From positions 372,001 to 436,000 of the forward strand of contig NZ_JAFFJU010000002.1 of NCBI RefSeq assembly GCF_016924655.1: a stretch of DNA of 64,000 nt, in the 5' to 3' direction. The stretch's first letter is position 1. The number at the start of each line of letters is the position of its first letter. This document shows, one piece after another, positions 57,872 through 64,000 of the stretch. The notes under the pieces are model-generated. The model was not told where the DNA came from. It saw only the letters and a list, made by a program, of their open reading frames with translations, and did no database searches. The position numbers were made by a program, and so were the translations under genes. This stretch comes from Sphingomonas arenae. GTDB lineage: Bacteria > Pseudomonadota > Alphaproteobacteria > Sphingomonadales > Sphingomonadaceae.

Positions 57872-59993
57872 CCTGCGGGATTGCCGTGTTCTGCGCCCAC
57901 GGGTGCTGCCCCACGCGGTCAGCGACGCTGTCGATGACAGGCTCGCTGGCGAGACGGATGCTGATCCCCCCGGTGCGGGCCAGCGTAGCGCGGTCGAGCT
58001 TCAGCCAGCGCGGGGTGCACCCTCGCGGCAGACGGCGTTCGGACACGACGATGTCCGCAAGCGCGCAGGCGCGGATCAGTTCGACCCAATCCAGCGTCTG
58101 CACCGAGCGCGTGGCCAGCACCGTCCAGGTCCGGCCCGCGCGGTCGATCTGTGCCACGCAAGCGTCGGCGCTGCACTGGCTGCCGGGTGCGGCGTCCACG
58201 GCCGGCAGCTCGCCGTCGAAGCCGGCGCTCTCCGCAAACGTGTCGCGCATGAAGTCGCCGGCGCGCTCGCGCAGCAGGAATGGGGTGCCGTCCTCGGCGA
58301 CGATCGCCAGGTGCCGGCCGTCTCCTGTCACCAGCAGGTCGGCGCGCGGCGCTGACAAAGCAGCCAGGCTCCCCACGGCAAGCGGCACAATCCCAAGCAG
58401 CCGCACACGGGACGCCCAGAACCAGAGCCAGGCGAGTCCCAGCACGAGCAGGGCGAAGGCCCACTGCGGCATGGTCGGCAACAGCGTCACGGCACCACTC
58501 GCGCCTGCCACCAGGTGAGCGATCCACAGCAGCACGCCAATCGCCCACCCCGCGGCCGTCCACAGCCAGCCACCAAGTCCGACCACGTCCAGCAATAGAG
58601 CGCCTGCTTCCAGGGGCATGATCACGAAGGTGGTGAGCGGAATGGCAAGGAGGTTGGCGGCCACTCCGTAGAGACCAGCGCGGTGGAAGTGGTAGAGCGC
58701 GAACGGCATCAGGGCGAGCTCGATGGCCAAGCCGGTCACCAGCAGCGAGCCGACTGCCCGGAGCGACCGGAGGACGAAGCCCTCCTCCCGCCGCTCGAAC
58801 CATCGACGGAACCAGCCCGCGCCGTAGAGGGCGACAAGGGTCGTGACGGCCGCGAAGCTGAACTGGAAGCTTGCGCCGCCAAGCGCCTCCGGGCGGAACA
58901 GCAGCACGGCGAGCCCTCCAACCGCCACCAGCCGCATGCTGAGCGCCTCACGCCCGAGCGCCAGGCCGATCAGGACCAGCACGGCCGCGACACAGCTGCA
59001 GACCGTCGGCACCTGCGCCCCGGTCAGCAGGGTGTAGGCAATGCCCGCCGCAGCGCCGACCCCGGCGGCCACAAGGACCAGGTTGACCCGCAGCGCCAGA
59101 CGCTGGGACAGCGCGAGCACGCGCAAGGTCAGCAAGAAGGCCGCGCCCACGGCCGCCGCGATATGGAGTCCGCTGACCGAAAGCAGGTGCGCCAGTCCCG
59201 ACCGGCGCATCGCCTCCGCATCCTCCTCGGGCAAGCTGCCCTGATCCCCGGTGGCAAGCGCCGCCGCGATGCCGCCCTCCGGCCCCGGTGCGGACTTGCG
59301 GATGTGGTCGTTGAGCCGGGCCCGCCAGGCGTCGAGGCCGCTGGTTGCCGCCGGCTGAAGCACCTGCACGGGCCCGAGCGACCGGCCGGTCCCCCCGACG
59401 CCTTTGAACCAGGCATCGCGGGCGAAGTCGTAGTCGCCCGGCAAGGTCATGGCCATCGGCGGGGTGAGGCGGGCGCGGATCTGGATCAGGGCACCCGTTC
59501 CAAGGCCCGCCGGTGCGTCCTTCTCGGGCACGGTCACACGGATGCGCGGAGGCAGGTCCGCCGCATTGGGCGAGAGGGTGAGCCGAATGCTGTCGCGCGC
59601 CACTTGAGGCTCGGCGGCTTCCACCCGGGCCTGGAAGGCGATGATCACGGGTCGTTTGATCCGCGGCGCCGCGACATCGACGCTGCGCCACCAGATGAGG
59701 CCCGCGCCAAAGAGAGCGGCAAGCGCGAAGCCGCCGACGGCGCTACCCAGCCGGCCTTGGATCACCGTCCACCCGACCAGCGAGGCCCCGGCAGCAAGCA
59801 GCATGAACGCCGCCCAGCTGCGCGCGTCGGGCAGGGACAGCCATGCCGCTATGCCGCTCGCCAGGCCGACCACCAGCCACAACGCCAGCTGTTCCCGTTC
59901 GCGCTCCAGCAAGGCTTCGAGCCCTGTCCGGATTGCGGACAGATCGATGGCAAGCCGGAACGCGCCACGCTGTGGAAGCGCGGCTATTGTCAT
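57825..59993 (-). CDS. comEC: ComEC/Rec2-like DNA-uptake membrane protein
   Basis: Inner-membrane channel for single-stranded DNA in natural transformation. About 722 residues: N-terminal DUF4131 region, competence domain with LSVSGLHIAAAVGAAFLL, LLTGAQVPTVCSCVAAVLVL and many TM segments, and a C-terminal beta-lactamase-like part (LLVTGDGRHLAIVAEDG ... ADIVVSERRLPRGC) lacking the zinc HxHxDH motif, as seen in many alphaproteobacterial ComEC. ATG 59993 chosen; the frame goes on 26 codons toward gltX. Separated from gltX by 56 bp, divergent. No pilin or comE gene in the window. Confidence 0.9.
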   Translation of the reverse strand: MTIAALPQRGAFRLAIDLSAIRTGLEALLEREREQLALWLVVGLASGIAAWLSLPDARSWAAFMLLAAGASLVGWTVIQGRLGSAVGGFALAALFGAGLIWWRSVDVAAPRIKRPVIIAFQARVEAAEPQVARDSIRLTLSPNAADLPPRIRVTVPEKDAPAGLGTGALIQIRARLTPPMAMTLPGDYDFARDAWFKGVGGTGRSLGPVQVLQPAATSGLDAWRARLNDHIRKSAPGPEGGIAAALATGDQGSLPEEDAEAMRRSGLAHLLSVSGLHIAAAVGAAFLLTLRVLALSQRLALRVNLVLVAAGVGAAAGIAYTLLTGAQVPTVCSCVAAVLVLIGLALGREALSMRLVAVGGLAVLLFRPEALGGASFQFSFAAVTTLVALYGAGWFRRWFERREEGFVLRSLRAVGSLLVTGLAIELALMPFALYHFHRAGLYGVAANLLAIPLTTFVIMPLEAGALLLDVVGLGGWLWTAAGWAIGVLLWIAHLVAGASGAVTLLPTMPQWAFALLVLGLAWLWFWASRVRLLGIVPLAVGSLAALSAPRADLLVTGDGRHLAIVAEDGTPFLLRERAGDFMRDTFAESAGFDGELPAVDAAPGSQCSADACVAQIDRAGRTWTVLATRSVQTLDWVELIRACALADIVVSERRLPRGCTPRWLKLDRATLARTGGISIRLASEPVIDSVADRVGQHPWAQNTAIPQANPLATPQVRFRPDR

Positions 59994-60049
59994 GCTAGGG
60001 GCCCCTGCCCGCTCGATCCGGCGGCGACCAGACAAAGAGGAAAGCGCGC

Positions 60050-61468
60050 TTGAGCGCAAGCAACAATTCACGACCCGTGGTCACACGGTTCGCCCCCTCC
60101 CCCACCGGTTTCCTGCATATCGGCGGTGCCCGCACGGCCCTGTTCAACTGGCTGTTCGCCCGCCACCACGGCGGCAAGTTCCTCCTGCGCGTCGAGGACA
60201 CGGACAAGGCGCGCTCCACCCAGCCGGCGATCGAGGCGATTCTGGACGGAATGCGCTGGCTGGACCTCGATTGGGACGGTCACGAGTATTACCAGTCGCA
60301 GTTCTGGGCGCGGCACGCGGAAGTGGCGCATGAGCTGCTGGACCGGGGCGCTGCCTATCGTTGCTACATGACGCAGGAGGAGCTGGCGGCCGAGCGTGAA
60401 AAGGCCCAAGCGGAGCGCCGGCCGTTCCGCATCAACAGCCGCTGGCGGGACTGTGCGGATGCCCCATCACCCGACGCGCCCTTCGTCGTGCGGCTGAAGG
60501 CTCCACGTGAGGGCGAGTCCGTCATCGAGGACCGGGTGCAGGGACGAGTCACGGTCCAGAACAGCGAGCTCGACGATTTTATCCTGCTTCGGTCCGACGG
60601 CACGCCGACCTACATGCTGGCCGTCGTGGTCGACGATCACGACATGGGCGTCACCCATGTGATCCGCGGCGACGACCACCTCAACAACGCCTTTCGCCAG
60701 CGCGCGATCATCCACGCCATGGGCTGGCCGGAGCCGACCTATGCCCATGTTCCGCTGATCCATGGGTCGGATGGCGCGAAGCTGTCCAAGCGGCATGGAG
60801 CGCTCGGGGTTGACGCTTATCGTGACGAGCTGGGTATCCTGCCGGAAGCGCTGTCCAACTATCTGCTGCGCCTCGGCTGGGGGCATGGCGACGACGAGAT
60901 CATCAGCCGCGAGCAGGCGATCGAATGGTTCGACATCGACCATGTGGGCAAGAGCCCCAGCCGCTTCGACACCAAGAAACTCGAGAACCTGAACGGTCAC
61001 TACATCCGGGCTGCCGACGATGCGCGGCTCGCCCGGCTGGTCGCGGAGCGCCGGGGCGGCCTGTCGGACGATCAACTCGGGCTGCTCCAGCGGGCCATGC
61101 CGGAGCTGAAGGCCCGGGCCAGGGACCTCAACGAGCTGTCGGCTGCGGCGGATTTCCTGTTCGCCGAGCGGCCGCTGGCGATGGAGCCCGCAGCCGCCGC
61201 GCTGCTGGAAGGGGATGCACGCGAAAACCTGGCCCGGCTCCATGCAGCGCTGTCCTCCCTTCCTAAATGGGACAAGGAGACTACGGAGGACGCCGTCCGG
61301 CAGGTGGCGGAAACGACCGGGCTGAAGTTGGGCAAGCTGGCGCAGCCGTTGCGGGCGGCGCTGACCGGGCGGACGACTAGTCCGGGCATCTTTGACGTGC
61401 TCGTGCTTCTGGGGCAGGGCGAAAGCCTCGCGCGCATGCAAGATCAGATGAAGACGGAGTTGAATTGA
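60050..61468 (+). CDS. gltX: glutamyl-tRNA synthetase
   Basis: Charges tRNA-Glu (in many alphaproteobacteria a second copy handles tRNA-Gln). 472 residues: class I HIGH box as [28 protein letters not shown], and KMSKS as [14 protein letters not shown] 60050 has AGAGGAAA upstream. TGATG overlap with gltA, so coupled expression of tRNA charging and TCA entry is likely. Confidence 0.95.
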   Translation: MSASNNSRPVVTRFAPSPTGFLHIGGARTALFNWLFARHHGGKFLLRVEDTDKARSTQPAIEAILDGMRWLDLDWDGHEYYQSQFWARHAEVAHELLDRGAAYRCYMTQEELAAEREKAQAERRPFRINSRWRDCADAPSPDAPFVVRLKAPREGESVIEDRVQGRVTVQNSELDDFILLRSDGTPTYMLAVVVDDHDMGVTHVIRGDDHLNNAFRQRAIIHAMGWPEPTYAHVPLIHGSDGAKLSKRHGALGVDAYRDELGILPEALSNYLLRLGWGHGDDEIISREQAIEWFDIDHVGKSPSRFDTKKLENLNGHYIRAADDARLARLVAERRGGLSDDQLGLLQRAMPELKARARDLNELSAAADFLFAERPLAMEPAAAALLEGDARENLARLHAALSSLPKWDKETTEDAVRQVAETTGLKLGKLAQPLRAALTGRTTSPGIFDVLVLLGQGESLARMQDQMKTELN

Positions 61469-62760
61469 TGTCTGAGACGAACGCCACCCTGCACCTGGAG
61501 GACAAGGATACCAGCCTGCCGGTGCTGTCGGGCAGCGTGGGTCCGGACGTCGTCGACATCCGCAAGCTGTATGGCGCGACCGGCGCCTTCACCTACGACC
61601 CGGGCTTCACCTCGACGGCGAGCTGCCGCAGCGCGATCACCTACATCGACGGCGAACAGGGCGTGCTGCTGCACCGCGGCTATCCCATCGATCAGCTCGC
61701 CGAGCAGTCGAGCTTTACGGAGGTCGCGTACCTTCTGCTCCATGGCGAGCTGCCCAGTGCGGACGAGCTGGAGAAGTTCAACTACACGATCAGCCGCCAC
61801 ACCATGCTGCACGAGCAGCTGGCGATGTTCTACCGGGGCTTCCGCCGGGATGCACACCCCATGGCGATCATGTGCGGCGTCGTCGGGGCCCTGTCGGCAT
61901 TTTACCACGACAGCACCGATATCACCGACCCCAAGCAGCGGATGATCGCGTCCCACCGGTTGATCGCCAAAATGCCGACGATCGCGGCCATGGCGTACAA
62001 GTATTCCGTCGGGCAGCCGTTCCTCTATCCGGACAACTCCCTGAGCTATACCGGTAATTTCCTCCGAATGACGTTCGGCGTTCCGGCCGAGCCCTACGAG
62101 GTGAACCCGATCGTCGAGCGGGCGATGGACCGGATCTTCATACTCCACGCCGACCATGAGCAGAATGCTTCCACGTCGACCGTTCGACTGGCCGGCTCCT
62201 CGGGCGCCAACCCGTTCGCCTGTATCGCGGCTGGCATCGCCTGCCTGTGGGGTCCGGCGCACGGCGGCGCGAACGAGGCCGCACTCAACATGCTGCGGGA
62301 GATCGGCCACACCAGCCGGATTCCCGAGTATATCGCCCGCGCCAAGGACAAGGACGATCCGTTCCGGCTGATGGGCTTCGGCCACCGTGTCTACAAGAAC
62401 TTCGACCCGCGGGCGAAGGTGATGAAGCAGACGGCGGACGAGGTCTTGAAGGAGCTCAACATCTCCGACCCGGTGCTCGATGTCGCCAAGGAACTGGAGC
62501 ACATTGCGCTCAACGACAGCTACTTCATCGAGAAGAAGCTGTATCCCAACGTCGATTTCTATTCGGGCGTGATCCTCAACGCGATCGGCTTTCCGACCGA
62601 GATGTTCACTGCGCTGTTCGCGTTGGCGCGCACGGTGGGCTGGGTCGCGCAGTGGAACGAGATGATCTCGGACCCCGAGCAGAAGATCGGCCGCCCGCGC
62701 CAGCTCTATACGGGGTCACCGCAGCGGGACTACGTGCCCGTCGGCCAGCGCAAGGGTTAA
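61468..62760 (+). CDS. gltA: citrate synthase
   Basis: Condenses acetyl-CoA and oxaloacetate at the TCA cycle start. 430 residues, the large, NADH-sensitive Gram-negative type: N-terminal beta domain ([33 protein letters not shown] in parts), catalytic His in [14 protein letters not shown] and [15 protein letters not shown], and Asp region [16 protein letters not shown] 61468 overlaps the gltX stop. Converges with a sensor-kinase gene 3 bp away. Confidence 0.97.
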   Translation: MSETNATLHLEDKDTSLPVLSGSVGPDVVDIRKLYGATGAFTYDPGFTSTASCRSAITYIDGEQGVLLHRGYPIDQLAEQSSFTEVAYLLLHGELPSADELEKFNYTISRHTMLHEQLAMFYRGFRRDAHPMAIMCGVVGALSAFYHDSTDITDPKQRMIASHRLIAKMPTIAAMAYKYSVGQPFLYPDNSLSYTGNFLRMTFGVPAEPYEVNPIVERAMDRIFILHADHEQNASTSTVRLAGSSGANPFACIAAGIACLWGPAHGGANEAALNMLREIGHTSRIPEYIARAKDKDDPFRLMGFGHRVYKNFDPRAKVMKQTADEVLKELNISDPVLDVAKELEHIALNDSYFIEKKLYPNVDFYSGVILNAIGFPTEMFTALFALARTVGWVAQWNEMISDPEQKIGRPRQLYTGSPQRDYVPVGQRKG

Positions 62761-62763
62761 GCC

Positions 62764-64000
62764 TCAGCTCAGCGGCAGGGCGAGGGTGAAGCGAGCGCCC
62801 TCCCCTTCGCGGCTGTCGAGACGGATGTCGCCGCCGAGCGATCGGGCAAGGCGACGGGAGATGGCGAGCCCGAGGCCAGCGCCCTCGCCGCGCGGCTCGG
62901 CCTGTTCGAACTTTTCGAAGATCCGCTCCCGGTCAGCGTCGGCGACGCCCGGGCCTTCATCCGAAACGGTAACGTGGGCCATGTCTGCGGCGCTGAGGAT
63001 CACTCGTACGGTGCCGTTGGGCGGCGAGTGTCGAACGGCATTGCCGATGAGGTTGACGAGGATCTGCGTGACAGCGCGTGACTGGCCACAGGCGGCAAGC
63101 TGCTGCGGCCCCTCCTGCTCGAGCGAGATCCGCTGCTCGGATGCCTGGGTCTGGACCAGTGCTATCGCCTCCCGGGCGAGTTCGGCGAGGTCGACCCGGT
63201 CGTGGTCCTCGACCTCGTCGGTCCCCATGGAGCGCAGGACTTCGAGGAGGTGGCGGCCGGCGGAGGCGATGTCGCTGGCGTAGGCGGCATAGTCGCTTCG
63301 GAGCGGGCCTTCGGCGCGTTCGGCGATCTGCTCGGCCTCGTGGATGATGCTGTCGAGTGGCTCGCGCAGGAGCTCGTCGAACGCAGGAGACGACACGTTG
63401 AGTGACAAATCAGCGTCCTTTTCGAACCGCATTTGTCCCCGATAACCCGCGAAATCCGCGTCAGATTGCCCCAAAGGCTCGCCTGAAAGCAGCAAGACGA
63501 CGTCGGGGTCGGCGTGCAACCGTGCACGCTGCCCTGAAAAGGACGTCCGGCCGGCAAGCGCGGTGAGCAGCGGGAGATTGCCGTCCCCATCGGCTTCGAG
63601 CCGAACGAGTCGGGTCAGGGGCTGACCGGCGGGTTGTTCGAGCCGGCGGACCAGGTCGGGGGCGAGCGCCGTCACCTGCAACTGGCCGTCCATCTCGAAC
63701 CAGTCTTCGGGCGCCTGGGCCTGCTCCTCGGCCGGGCCGTCGGGCCAGCGGCGCGGTTGCATGGGCCGCTCGGTCCAGCGTTCGATGGTCAGGCGGACGG
63801 AGCCGTCCTCCGGCTCGGCGCGCACCCAGAGGTGGAGGTCCGCGTTGCGGGTGCCGGCCAGGGCGTGACGGGACACCGGGATGCCGAGCTTCTGGACGAG
63901 TCGGGCGATGGCCGCGAGCTGGGGAACCGCCAGGCTGCCGCCGATCCGCGCACCGGCCTCCTCCTGCAAGCGCGCGAGCAACGTGTCGGCGGCAACGAGA
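62764..64000 (-). CDS. sensor histidine kinase-like protein, lacking phospho-His, 5'-truncated
   Basis: 412 codons readable to the window edge; the beginning lies beyond 64000. The middle region (about GYRGQMRFEKDADLSLN) looks PAS-like. The HisKA-like helix reads FDELLREPLDSIIHEAE: aligned with SHELRTPLNAII, the phospho-His position is Glu. The HATPase_c domain is intact (NLIGNAVRHSP, VSDEGPGVADADRERIFEKF, GAGLGLAISRRLARSLGG). It may be a DivL-like pseudokinase or use another histidine. No response regulator is adjacent. Confidence 0.85.
   Translation of the reverse strand, partial: LVAADTLLARLQEEAGARIGGSLAVPQLAAIARLVQKLGIPVSRHALAGTRNADLHLWVRAEPEDGSVRLTIERWTERPMQPRRWPDGPAEEQAQAPEDWFEMDGQLQVTALAPDLVRRLEQPAGQPLTRLVRLEADGDGNLPLLTALAGRTSFSGQRARLHADPDVVLLLSGEPLGQSDADFAGYRGQMRFEKDADLSLNVSSPAFDELLREPLDSIIHEAEQIAERAEGPLRSDYAAYASDIASAGRHLLEVLRSMGTDEVEDHDRVDLAELAREAIALVQTQASEQRISLEQEGPQQLAACGQSRAVTQILVNLIGNAVRHSPPNGTVRVILSAADMAHVTVSDEGPGVADADRERIFEKFEQAEPRGEGAGLGLAISRRLARSLGGDIRLDSREGEGARFTLALPLS

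Overview
This 64 kb window is a high-GC, gene-dense chromosomal segment of an alphaproteobacterium, most likely of the order Sphingomonadales. Three things point there. First, gene order: aspS-rnd-ppx-ppk-hda-purM-purN, ndk-holC-pepA divergent from lptD-surA-pdxA-rsmA, chvI-chvG-hprK-rapZ-EIIA-HPr, and tpiA/secG/pyrG next to ppiD-trpG-lexA-comEC-gltX-gltA. Second, there are two GTTC-N7-GTTC SOS boxes of the alphaproteobacterial LexA type. Third, GTG and TTG starts are frequent and one- or four-base gene overlaps (TGATG, ATGA) are common. No tRNA, rRNA, CRISPR array, integrase or complete insertion sequence was found.

Layout: 1-3.2 kb holds the start of dapA, a soluble lytic transglycosylase and greB. 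3.2-5.8 kb holds a low-GC orphan lipoprotein, a chromate transporter and a PPK2-like kinase. 5.8-17.1 kb holds aspS, rnd, a small I78-like lipoprotein, the ppk1-ppx polyphosphate operon, a DnaA/Hda-like regulator, an exported protein and purM-purN, where PurN carries an extra YjbR/MmcQ-like domain. 17.1-19.3 kb is a divergent pair of surface-polysaccharide genes. 19.3-27.5 kb holds ndk-holC-pepA and the outer-membrane biogenesis operon lptD-surA-pdxA-rsmA. 27.6-31.7 kb holds guaB-rsmB-TPR protein and a CitE-like lyase. 31.7-35.1 kb holds an SPFH/NfeD pair and a DUF885 lipoprotein. 35.1-36.6 kb is a lower-GC patch with an aquaporin. 36.6-45.1 kb holds pckA, the ChvI/ChvG-HprK-RapZ-EIIA-HPr regulatory operon, an RNA methyltransferase and two tandem META lipoproteins. 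45.1-50 kb holds rmuC, a copper-storage-type Cys-rich protein, def, recR, fmt and truA. 50.1-54.2 kb holds trxB, pyrG, secG and tpiA. 54.3-64 kb holds ppiD, trpG/pabA, lexA, a VOC protein, comEC, gltX, gltA and the 3' part of a histidine-kinase-like gene.

Functionally this is mainly core metabolism: purine and pyrimidine synthesis, two aminoacyl-tRNA synthetases, envelope assembly, cell-wall turnover, DNA repair and polyphosphate. Its regulatory centre is a PTS phosphorelay with no sugar permease in the window, coupled to the ChvG/ChvI two-component system and the gluconeogenic gene pckA, which lies divergently alongside.

The least ordinary signals are in small structure. Families of 60-100 bp inverted repeats sit in at least seven gaps. 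One arm is embedded in frame in fmt, one supplies the truA stop codon, and one runs up to the purN start. Others are a 29-nt motif (one mismatch) present in two unrelated gaps, a 16-bp perfect palindrome between pckA and chvI, a previously unremarked SOS box in front of rmuC, and an HisKA-like domain with no phosphoacceptor histidine. I saw no convincing new defence, secretion or biosynthetic system; the window is mostly core genome.
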